A program made the translations under genes and the position numbers. This document shows positions 1 to 7,108 of a stretch of DNA of 64,000 bases, piece after piece. The first letter of the stretch is position 1. Every line of letters begins with the position of its first letter. Under the pieces are notes generated by a model. It searched no databases and was not told where the DNA came from. It worked only from the letters and a program-made list of their open reading frames with translations. This DNA comes from Bacteroidales bacterium (GTDB lineage: Bacteria; Bacteroidota; Bacteroidia; Bacteroidales; UBA10428). The stretch spans positions 36,291 to 100,290 of the forward strand of contig JAFGKY010000012.1 in the NCBI GenBank assembly GCA_016928305.1, in the 5' to 3' direction.

Positions 1-905
1 CGGGTCCGGGTTGCCCGGTGTGTGTCACCAGCCGTTCATTCATCGATACAGCTGTTGCCATGTGCCGGCTGCCTGATGTCATACTGACCACATACGGTGA
101 TCTGATACGTGTCCCGGGTTCATCATCAACCCTCGAACGCGAAAAGGCTGCAGGTTACGACGTACAGGTGGTGTATTCAACCCTTGATGCACTCGAGATT
201 GCCCAAAACAACCCGGACAAAAAGATCGTATTTCCGGGTATTGGTTTTGAAACCACAACCCCATCAAGTGCCGTGGCCATCCTCGAAGCACTGCGACAAA
301 AGATTCCCAATTTTCACCTGCTGAGTTCACACAAAACCATGCCCCGGGCCATGATGGCACTTATTGATGCAGGTATTAAAATCGATGGATACATTGGTCC
401 CGGTCACGTCAGTACTGTTGCCGGTGCTGATATGTATGCTACGCTGTTGAAAAAACACCCGATATCGATCGTAATATCGGGGTTTGAACCGGTTGACCTG
501 CTTCAATCCATTTACCTGATCGTTCAACAGGTCGAAAGAGGCGAACGGAAGCTTGAAATTCAGTACACAAGGGTGGTTACCCCCGAAGGCAACCAAAAGG
601 CAAAAAGCCTCGTGGATACCGTTTTTGAGTCATGCGACGACTGGTGGCGGGGTCTTGGTGTCATACCCGGGAGCGGCATGGCTATCCGTAAGGAATTTTC
701 GGCCTTTGATGCATATAAACAACTGCCCGTTACGGTTGAACCCGTTAAAGAACCACCCGAATGCCTGTGCGGTGAGGTACTGAAAGGGCTGAAAAAACCG
801 GTTGAATGCAAGTTATTCGGAAAGGCATGTACACCGGTGAATCCGATCGGAGCCTGCATGGTTTCGAATGAGGGAGCATGCCAGGCGTATTATAAATATA
901 GTTAA
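1..905 (+). CDS. hypD: Hydrogenase maturation protein HypD, 5'-truncated by window edge
   Basis: HypD is the iron-sulfur scaffold that, with HypC, assembles the Fe(CN)2CO group of NiFe hydrogenases in the cytoplasm. The frame is open from base 3 and reads GPGCPVCVT, the family's cysteine motif, so the gene starts upstream of the window; about 65-70 N-terminal residues are missing, judged from the family's usual length. The ORF-track GTG start at base 18 lies inside this motif and is not real. The second hallmark, GFETTTP, follows, and the C-terminal cysteines (ECLCGE, VECKLFGKAC, GAC) that bind the 4Fe-4S cluster are present. The last codon and the TAA stop lie in a tandem heptamer tract. No hypE follows, so any hyp operon must lie to the left. 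Confidence 0.95.
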   Translation, partial: GPGCPVCVTSRSFIDTAVAMCRLPDVILTTYGDLIRVPGSSSTLEREKAAGYDVQVVYSTLDALEIAQNNPDKKIVFPGIGFETTTPSSAVAILEALRQKIPNFHLLSSHKTMPRAMMALIDAGIKIDGYIGPGHVSTVAGADMYATLLKKHPISIVISGFEPVDLLQSIYLIVQQVERGERKLEIQYTRVVTPEGNQKAKSLVDTVFESCDDWWRGLGVIPGSGMAIRKEFSAFDAYKQLPVTVEPVKEPPECLCGEVLKGLKKPVECKLFGKACTPVNPIGACMVSNEGACQAYYKYS

Positions 906-927
906 CAGTTAACAGTGAACTATTAAC
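900..927. repeat. Heptamer tract at hypD 3' end
   Basis: Four consecutive 7-base units occur in register: AGTTAAC, AGTTAAC, AGTGAAC, TATTAAC. The hypD TAA stop is bases 903-905, inside the first unit. Most units carry a stop triplet. This is one of several similar tracts in the window. Confidence 0.8.
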
Positions 928-932
928 TACTT

Positions 933-964
933 TTTGTTTCAATCCGCAAGTAAGTCTATATTTG
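933..964 (+). promoter_or_regulatory. Bacteroidota-type promoter of the DUF5020 gene
   Basis: TTTG (933-936), a 20-base spacer and TATATTTG (957-964) match the Bacteroidota sigma-A consensus TTTG-N19-21-TAnnTTTG. Transcription would start near 971, about 25 bases before the ATG at 995. The ORF-track TTG start at 962 falls inside the -7 element, which argues for the ATG. Confidence 0.7.
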
Positions 965-994
965 CAGTCCAAAACCAAATCACCCATTAATCAA

Positions 995-1720
995 ATGAAA
1001 ATAATAAGCCTTTTTACATTACTAATGGCATTCGTTTCACTTTCTGCCCAAAACCTCCAGCTTCATTACGATTTCGGAAAGGACAGGAAATTTCTGACAG
1101 CTACCCTGGAAATGTTTAAACCCGATAGCCTGGGATCGACATTCTGGTTCGTGGATTTTGACCACAATTCCCATTTTGATGCCGAGGGTAAACTTCGCAG
1201 CATGTCAGCTGCATACTGGGAAATCTACCGGGAATTTTATATACCGGGAATTAAAAAAATAAAAGGATTGGAGGAGCTTGCCTTTCATATTGAATACAAC
1301 GACGGTTTCGGGGCCGGGCGGGATACTGCCAGCCAAATAATGACAGCCTTCAGTTTCAACAGCGTATTGCTAACCGGTCTCGGCTATCCGATCCATATCG
1401 GTAAAACCGTTTTTTCAACCATGTTGTTGTGCAGGTTGCCAAGAGGTATGGACGACCCTGATTTTCAGTTCACTACTGCCTGGTTTCAATACTTGTGGAA
1501 GAATCGCCTTTTGCTTACCGGCTTTATCGATATATGGTCACAGGATAAAACAGACAACCGCGATGAAAAAGAGATCGTATTCCAGAGCGAGCCACAGATC
1601 TGGTTTATGATCACCCCTAAAATTGCTGTGGGAGGCGAAGTAGAAATTGACAAAAACTTTCCGGTAGGGCCAACCGACTGGCAATTTATGCCGACACTGG
1701 GTTTCCGGTGGGAATTTTAG
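995..1720 (+). CDS. DUF5020 family outer-membrane-like protein
   Basis: This 241-residue protein has an N-terminal signal peptide (MKIISLFTLLMAFVSLSAQ) followed by aromatic-rich alternating segments typical of a small outer-membrane beta barrel. It resembles the Bacteroidota DUF5020 family, which is distantly related to Tsx-type nucleoside channels; the transport role is family-level inference. I chose the ATG at 995 because the upstream in-frame TTG overlaps the promoter -7 box and because the signal peptide begins there. A purine permease gene follows on the same strand, which fits a loose link to nucleobase uptake but does not prove it. The C terminus ends in an aromatic residue (WEF), as expected of barrel proteins. 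Confidence 0.7.
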   Translation: MKIISLFTLLMAFVSLSAQNLQLHYDFGKDRKFLTATLEMFKPDSLGSTFWFVDFDHNSHFDAEGKLRSMSAAYWEIYREFYIPGIKKIKGLEELAFHIEYNDGFGAGRDTASQIMTAFSFNSVLLTGLGYPIHIGKTVFSTMLLCRLPRGMDDPDFQFTTAWFQYLWKNRLLLTGFIDIWSQDKTDNRDEKEIVFQSEPQIWFMITPKIAVGGEVEIDKNFPVGPTDWQFMPTLGFRWEF

Positions 1721-1742
1721 ATTTCATTATCTTTGATACCTT

Positions 1743-1802
1743 ACCCCGACGGGGTGCCAATAAATATATTGACAGATTTTCAGGTTGACAGATTTACAGA
1801 TT
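1743..1802. repeat. GC-rich hairpin plus octamer tract in 170-bp gap
   Basis: A short perfect hairpin (ACCCC-GAC-GGGGT, 1743-1755) is followed by four 8-base units in register (GACAGATT, TTCAGGTT, GACAGATT, TACAGATT; 1771-1802). They lie in the leader of the purine permease gene. I recognise no riboswitch here. Confidence 0.55.
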
Positions 1803-1889
1803 TCCGTGGACTGCGGACCCGCTCAAAGGCCAAACAAACCATGCAGCGTAACCGTCCCAACGTATAACCGTGAAATATGTTAAACCACC

Positions 1890-3182
1890 ATGCTTGAAAA
1901 GATTTTTCATCTGAAAGAGAAAAACACCAGCATCCGCAATGAGATACTGGGGGGATTAACCACTTTCATGACCATGGCATATATCCTGGCAGTCAATCCC
2001 CAGATACTGGGAGATGCCGGGATGGACAGGAACGCTGTTTTCACGGCGACTATTTTATCTTCCGTGGTTGCCATGATCTTTATGGCTGTCGCCGCCAATC
2101 TGCCTGTTGCCCTGGCTCCCGGTATGGGTCTCAATGCTTTCTTTGCCTATACGGTGGTGACAGGTATGGGATACAGCTGGCAAACAGCGTTGACTGCCGT
2201 TTTTATCGAAGGCATCCTGTTTATCATCATGTCGTTTTTCAATATCCGTGAAGCCATCATCAACAGCATACCTGCCAACCTTAAACTTGCTATATCGGTT
2301 GGTATCGGTTTATTCATTGCCTTTATCGGGCTGAAAAATGCAGAAATAATCATCGGGGATCCCAGCACACTGCTGAAGATCGGAGACACATCCGATCCGG
2401 GTGTTCTGCTGTCACTGGCGGGTATTATTATCACGGGGGCGTTGCTGGTATTCAGGATAAAGGGGGCCCTGATCCTGGGTATGCTGATTGTTACCCTTAT
2501 CGGCATACCCATTGGAATCACACAGATGCCGGGAGGATCGCTGATAACCGCTCCGCCCTCGTTAGGTCCCACCTTTTTGGCCATTGATCTTTCTTTGCTT
2601 ACCCATCCCGACCTGATTGCTGTTGTCTTTACTTTTCTGTTTGTTGATGTGTTTGATACGGTAGGAACTCTTGTCGGGGTTTGTTCAAAAGCAGAACTGC
2701 TCGACAACAAAGGCCGTGTTCCCAGGGTTAAACAGGCTCTGCTGGCTGATGCAATCGGAACGATCACGGGAGCCTTGCTGGGTACAAGTACAGTAACTTC
2801 ATACATCGAAAGCGCATCGGGCATTTCTGCCGGTGGTCGTACCGGCCTTACCACCCTGATGGTAGCCCTGCTGTTTCTTCTGGCGCTTTTTCTTTATCCT
2901 GTATTCAGCATGGTCCCTGCCGTGGCTATTGCCCCTGTGCTGGTCATCGTCGGTCTTTTCATGATCAGTCCCATCCGGCATATCGATCTTGAAGACTATT
3001 CCGAAGCGATTCCCGTGTTTCTCACGATCATTATCATGCCGCTTACCCTGAGCATTTCCGAAGGGATTATCGTTGGCATGATGAGTTATGTTTTCCTGAA
3101 AGTCCTCACCGGCAGATGGAAACAGGTTTCGCTGGTAATGTACATCCTGTGTGCTGTTTTCCTGCTGAAATTTATCCTGTAG
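1890..3182 (+). CDS. NCS2-family (AzgA/PbuG-type) purine permease
   Basis: This is a 430-residue inner-membrane protein with about 12 to 14 hydrophobic segments. It belongs to the AzgA-like branch of the nucleobase:cation symporter-2 superfamily, which imports adenine, guanine or hypoxanthine with protons. The family signatures are clear: GGLTTFMTMAYILAVNP near the N terminus, APGMGLNAFF in the third segment, FVDVFDTVGTLVG in the middle, and GTSTVTSYIESASGISAGGRTG further on. The length is normal for the family. It stands alone on the plus strand, 170 bases after the DUF5020 gene. Substrate choice among the purines cannot be read from the sequence. Confidence 0.92.
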   Translation: MLEKIFHLKEKNTSIRNEILGGLTTFMTMAYILAVNPQILGDAGMDRNAVFTATILSSVVAMIFMAVAANLPVALAPGMGLNAFFAYTVVTGMGYSWQTALTAVFIEGILFIIMSFFNIREAIINSIPANLKLAISVGIGLFIAFIGLKNAEIIIGDPSTLLKIGDTSDPGVLLSLAGIIITGALLVFRIKGALILGMLIVTLIGIPIGITQMPGGSLITAPPSLGPTFLAIDLSLLTHPDLIAVVFTFLFVDVFDTVGTLVGVCSKAELLDNKGRVPRVKQALLADAIGTITGALLGTSTVTSYIESASGISAGGRTGLTTLMVALLFLLALFLYPVFSMVPAVAIAPVLVIVGLFMISPIRHIDLEDYSEAIPVFLTIIIMPLTLSISEGIIVGMMSYVFLKVLTGRWKQVSLVMYILCAVFLLKFIL

Positions 3183-3224
3183 GTTCAATTGCCCGGGTAA
3201 TTTCTGATAATCATAATATAATTT

Positions 3225-3232
3225 TATATTTG
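3225..3232 (+). promoter_or_regulatory. Likely -7 element upstream of the PASTA gene
   Basis: TATATTTG fits the TAnnTTTG -7 consensus exactly. The expected -33 position holds TTTCTG, a weak match. It lies 32 bases before the ATG of the PASTA gene and would drive the PASTA-T9SS-pseudouridine synthase group. Confidence 0.45.
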
Positions 3233-3264
3233 TTCTGCCGTTTAACTATTATCGTATCGAAAGT

Positions 3265-4131
3265 ATGAATTCTGAAAAATCCAGCAACATCATCAGAAAA
3301 ATATACCGGTTCATTGTGCATCACATCCTTATCCGGAACATCATACTTGCCTGCCTGATCGTTCCGGCAGGTACTTTGTTAATAATACTGTCACTGAAGT
3401 TATACACCCGGCATAGTGAAGAACTTACTGTTCCTGATCTGAGCCGGATGACACTCGAAGGAGCCCGGGCTAAGGCAACGAGTGAACAATTGCAGATTGT
3501 GGTATTTGATTCAGTATTTCTTACTGACTTTGATCCTGGAACAGTTGTTGATCACTATCCCAAACCCGGATTAAAAGTCAAAAGGCACCGCAAAATCTTT
3601 CTTACCATGAATGCCATGAATCCGGAACGGGTGCCCATGCCCGATCTTGTTTCGCTGACCTTCAGGCAGGCCAAGGCCAGACTTGAATCATTCAGCTTAA
3701 AATTGGGGGAGGTAACCTATGAACCCGATATAGGTATCAATCTGGTATTACGGCAAAAACTTCACGGGAAAGAAATTCAACCGGGTGATTCCGTGAGTAA
3801 GGGTTCTTACATTAATCTGGTATTAGGTAAAGGCCTCAGCGATGAGTTATCCCTTATTCCCGTTCTCACAGGCCTGAGACTCGAAGAGGCAAAAACGAAA
3901 GCGGCCGACAGGTATTTACGAATCGGTGGCATACTGGATGATAATACCATTGAAAATGAAGAAGACAGAACAAATGCATGGATCTACCAGCAACGTCCTG
4001 AAGCAGCTCCTGAATCGATGCTTCCGATGGGTTCTTCCATTGATGTATGGATCACCATGGATTCCACTAAGATTCCGGCAAAAGATACCCTGACAATAAA
4101 AACAGATGAAGAGAAAGCATTATTGGATTAA
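3265..4131 (+). CDS. Membrane-anchored PASTA domain protein
   Basis: This 288-residue protein has a short basic cytoplasmic tail, one membrane segment (about residues 24-46), and three PASTA domains of about 70 residues each outside the membrane. PASTA domains bind peptidoglycan fragments or beta-lactams in serine/threonine kinases and PBPs; here there is no kinase or transpeptidase domain. Each repeat carries a PDL or IPVLTG-type start and an EEAKTKAA-type helix. The gene overlaps the next one by 26 bases, so the two are probably translationally coupled, and an RluD-type gene follows. A wall-sensing or divisome role is inference only. Confidence 0.85.
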   Translation: MNSEKSSNIIRKIYRFIVHHILIRNIILACLIVPAGTLLIILSLKLYTRHSEELTVPDLSRMTLEGARAKATSEQLQIVVFDSVFLTDFDPGTVVDHYPKPGLKVKRHRKIFLTMNAMNPERVPMPDLVSLTFRQAKARLESFSLKLGEVTYEPDIGINLVLRQKLHGKEIQPGDSVSKGSYINLVLGKGLSDELSLIPVLTGLRLEEAKTKAADRYLRIGGILDDNTIENEEDRTNAWIYQQRPEAAPESMLPMGSSIDVWITMDSTKIPAKDTLTIKTDEEKALLD

Positions 4132-6004
4132 TAGTTGTGTTGCAGGTTTGCTGTTACTTTTGCTGATCTTTCCGGGTATTGAGCTCAGGGGACAGCAACT
4201 GATAGGCCTTACAGAAAATCAGGAAATAAAGAAAGCTTTAAGGGAACAAAGCAAACGTAAAAAATCAACCGTTGCTGCAAAAAGCATTTCGCTTCCATTT
4301 TTCGATGATTTTTCAACCGTTCGTGTTTTTCCGGACCCGGATAAATGGACCGATATCAGCGCCTTTATTAATTCTTCATTTCCCGAACTGCCTCCATCCA
4401 TCGGAGTGGCCACCCTGGATGCCATTGATGAATTGGGTAATGTTTATGCCATCAACGACCGGGTTACTCCTTCCGATACCTTAACATCGGTGGCCTTTAA
4501 CCTGCTCCCATATAAAAACAGTTCCGAACAGGTCTTGCTGAGCTTTTATTATCAGGCAGGCGGGAAGGGTGAACTGCCGGATCCCATGGACTCACTTGTC
4601 CTGGAGTATTTCTCCCCTCTGAATAATAAATGGATTTGGGCATGGAAAGCTTCAGCCGAGGCGGCAGAACCTTTCCAGCAGGAAATACTGCCAATTCCTC
4701 CCAGCCTCTATGAAGATGGTTTCCGGTTCAGGTTCCGGAATTATACCAGCATGTCGGCCGACGAGGTCAGGGGCAAGTTTGGAGCGCTGAGCAATGTCGA
4801 TCAATGGCATATCGATTATGTAATGCTGAATACGGAGCCACAAGCCAACCATGAGTCAATTAATGATATTGCCTTCGTTGATCCGTTGACAGACCTGCTT
4901 TTCAATTACACGACCGTTCCCTGGCTCCATCTGACTTACCCGAACAGTGTTGGCAAGAATAAAGTCAGGTACGTGCTCAGAAATCTTGAGAATTTCGATC
5001 CGGTCCTGGTTCATCGTTCATACCAGGTTAAAGATGTCATGACAAATGAGATAAGTTATTATGAAGTATATGAAGATACATTAGGACCCGGCTCCCTGTG
5101 GATAAGAAATGATCCGTTTTATCACAGTTTCGCCTATACATCCTCCGATTACGGCCTATTTGAAATAACATCGTACATATACACAGATGCCAGTCAATAC
5201 CGGGGTAATGACACGGTCAAATACAACCTGTTATTCCGGGATTATTATGCTTATGATGACGGAACTGCGGAGTATGGATTCGGAATCTCAGGTGAATCGA
5301 CTGCCGGAGCCATGCTGGCATACAGGTTTCCTCTTCTCAAGCAGGATACGATCAGGGGTGTCGATATATTTTTCAATAAAACCAGGAACAACTATACGGC
5401 AGACCTGGGTTTTAATCTGTGTATCTGGAATTGCAGGAATGGCTTCCCCGGTGATACACTATACGTATCGCAGGAAGAATTCTATCCGGATCCCAACCTC
5501 GGATTACTTGAATTTAAGCGATACCACATTCCATTATCACGTGAAATAGGGGTAGAAGATACTATATTCATAGGTATCAAACAGTTATCGGAAGATTTCC
5601 TGAATATCGGGTACGATGTCAGTCATGATAACCGGAAAGACATACTGGTGAATATCACCGGGTCGTGGTTTGCTGTTGACAACCTGGATCCTGCAGGATC
5701 GCTAATGATGCGGCCGGTTTTCAGTACACAGGAAACACCTTCTGGTATTTCCGATGAAGTATCGGGCAACGAAATCCTGACCTTGTTTCCCAATCCGGCA
5801 AATGACCTGCTTCAGATAGCTCTTCCCGAAACGGCTGTTAAGGAGGGTGGCATCATACAGGTATACGATATCACAGGACGCCAGGTGTATACACATGAAT
5901 TGACCCGTGCCCTTCCAGTCAGCCACCTGAAATCCGGTTCTTATATTCTCAAAGTAGTTTTACATTCCGGTCAGATCACTTCCAGATTCATCATCTGCCG
6001 GTAA
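4106..6004 (+). CDS. Secreted protein with T9SS type A sorting domain
   Basis: The 632-residue product begins with a basic stretch and hydrophobic signal peptide (CVAGLLLLLLIFPGI). It ends with a type IX secretion sorting domain of about 80 residues, recognised by LFPNPANDLLQI, VYDITGRQVY and LKSGSYILKV. The middle is rich in aromatic beta strands with FFDDFS near the start and DDGTAEYGFG further on, features often seen in Bacteroidota surface proteins of unknown function. I do not recognise a catalytic domain. The start overlaps the PASTA gene by 26 bases and the stop is 11 bases before the pseudouridine synthase gene, so the three form an operon. Expected location: cell surface or secreted. 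Confidence 0.85.
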   Translation: MKRKHYWINSCVAGLLLLLLIFPGIELRGQQLIGLTENQEIKKALREQSKRKKSTVAAKSISLPFFDDFSTVRVFPDPDKWTDISAFINSSFPELPPSIGVATLDAIDELGNVYAINDRVTPSDTLTSVAFNLLPYKNSSEQVLLSFYYQAGGKGELPDPMDSLVLEYFSPLNNKWIWAWKASAEAAEPFQQEILPIPPSLYEDGFRFRFRNYTSMSADEVRGKFGALSNVDQWHIDYVMLNTEPQANHESINDIAFVDPLTDLLFNYTTVPWLHLTYPNSVGKNKVRYVLRNLENFDPVLVHRSYQVKDVMTNEISYYEVYEDTLGPGSLWIRNDPFYHSFAYTSSDYGLFEITSYIYTDASQYRGNDTVKYNLLFRDYYAYDDGTAEYGFGISGESTAGAMLAYRFPLLKQDTIRGVDIFFNKTRNNYTADLGFNLCIWNCRNGFPGDTLYVSQEEFYPDPNLGLLEFKRYHIPLSREIGVEDTIFIGIKQLSEDFLNIGYDVSHDNRKDILVNITGSWFAVDNLDPAGSLMMRPVFSTQETPSGISDEVSGNEILTLFPNPANDLLQIALPETAVKEGGIIQVYDITGRQVYTHELTRALPVSHLKSGSYILKVVLHSGQITSRFIICR

Positions 6005-6015
6005 TTCAGAATACC

Positions 6016-7038
6016 ATGCAGGAAGAACCCTATGAACAGTCGGAATTATTTGAACATCACCGCATATTGGTTGACCGGGGACAGGCCATGCTGCGCATCG
6101 ATAAATTCCTGGGAAACCGGCTTGAGGATGTATCGCGCAATAAATTACAACAAGCGGCAAAAGCCGGGAACATACTGGTTAACGGAACCACTGTAAAGCC
6201 CAATTACAAGGTTAAGCCTGCTGACGTGATTTCCATCGTCCTGCCCTATCCGCATCATGAATTCGAACTCATTCCGGAAGAAATACCACTGAAGATCCTT
6301 TATGAAGATGAATCGATCGTTGTTGTCAATAAAGAGGCCGGTATGGTGGTTCATCCCGGTCACGGAAACTATACGGGAACGCTGGTCAATGCCCTCGCCT
6401 GGCACCTGAAAGAAATCCCCCTGTTTAAATCGGGGGAGATGAGACCCGGTCTTGTTCACCGGATTGATAAAGACACCTCGGGAATTCTCGTCATTGCTAA
6501 AAATGAAATCGCACTGAACCGGCTGGCCAGGCAATTTTTCGACCGGACCACACAACGAACCTATATAGCTCTGGTATGGGGACATTTTGACAACGAAGCG
6601 GGTACGATAGAAGGAAATATCGGACGTTGCATCAAAGACCGCATGAAGATGCAGGTATTCCCCGAAGGCAATCAGGGTAAGTCGGCTATCACTCACTATC
6701 GTGTAATTGAAAATCTGGGATATGTGACCCTGCTGGAATGCAGGCTTGAAACAGGAAGAACACACCAGATAAGGGTACATATGGAATATACCGGGCACCC
6801 TGTTTTCAATGACGAACGGTACGGAGGTGACAAAATAGTAAGAGGCACCACATTTTCCAAATACAGGCAATTTGTAAAAAATTGCTTTACCATTATGCCC
6901 CGTCATGCCCTTCATGCAAAATCACTGGTATTTGTGCATCCTGAAACAGGCAACAGCATGTCTTTCGATTCCGAACTCCCCGATGATTTTCAGCAGGTAC
7001 TGGAAAAATGGAGGGGGTATAGGAAAAGTGAACAATGA
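6016..7038 (+). CDS. RluD-family rRNA pseudouridine synthase
   Basis: This enzyme converts uridines of 23S rRNA to pseudouridine. An S4 RNA-binding domain (about residues 25-80) precedes the RluA/RluD catalytic domain. The motif GLVHRIDKDTSG carries the catalytic aspartate (D151), and TGRTHQIRVHM is also present. The length (340 residues) suits the RluD group; which uridines are modified cannot be read. It is the third gene of the PASTA operon. The last residues (RKSEQ) and the TGA stop are encoded by the first two units of a heptamer tract, so the natural C terminus may once have been slightly different. Confidence 0.92.
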   Translation: MQEEPYEQSELFEHHRILVDRGQAMLRIDKFLGNRLEDVSRNKLQQAAKAGNILVNGTTVKPNYKVKPADVISIVLPYPHHEFELIPEEIPLKILYEDESIVVVNKEAGMVVHPGHGNYTGTLVNALAWHLKEIPLFKSGEMRPGLVHRIDKDTSGILVIAKNEIALNRLARQFFDRTTQRTYIALVWGHFDNEAGTIEGNIGRCIKDRMKMQVFPEGNQGKSAITHYRVIENLGYVTLLECRLETGRTHQIRVHMEYTGHPVFNDERYGGDKIVRGTTFSKYRQFVKNCFTIMPRHALHAKSLVFVHPETGNSMSFDSELPDDFQQVLEKWRGYRKSEQ

Positions 7039-7108
7039 AAAGTGAAAAACGAAAAGTGAACAGTGAAAAGTGAACCGTTAACCGTTAACTGTTTACTGTT
7101 TACTGCTT
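7025..7108. repeat. Twelve-unit heptamer tract between convergent genes
   Basis: Twelve 7-base units follow one another without a register break: AAAGTGA, ACAATGA, AAAGTGA, AAAACGA, AAAGTGA, ACAGTGA, AAAGTGA, ACCGTTA, ACCGTTA, ACTGTTT, ACTGTTT, ACTGCTT. The TGA of the pseudouridine synthase gene (7036-7038) ends unit two. The TAA of gcvP, read on the minus strand (7102-7100), straddles units eleven and twelve. Unit sequence changes along the tract while the period stays at seven. Confidence 0.85.

Noticed and set aside
1728-1890. Purine riboswitch before the permease gene
   Set aside because: The leader has one short hairpin and an octamer tract but none of the conserved purine-aptamer junction sequences.
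2147-2854. Long minus-strand ORF (235 residues) inside the purine permease gene
   Set aside because: It is the antisense shadow of a strongly matching permease; its proline- and serine-rich product shows no family features.
6145-6915. Minus-strand ORF (256 residues) opposite the pseudouridine synthase gene
   Set aside because: Shadow of a gene with clear catalytic motifs on the other strand.
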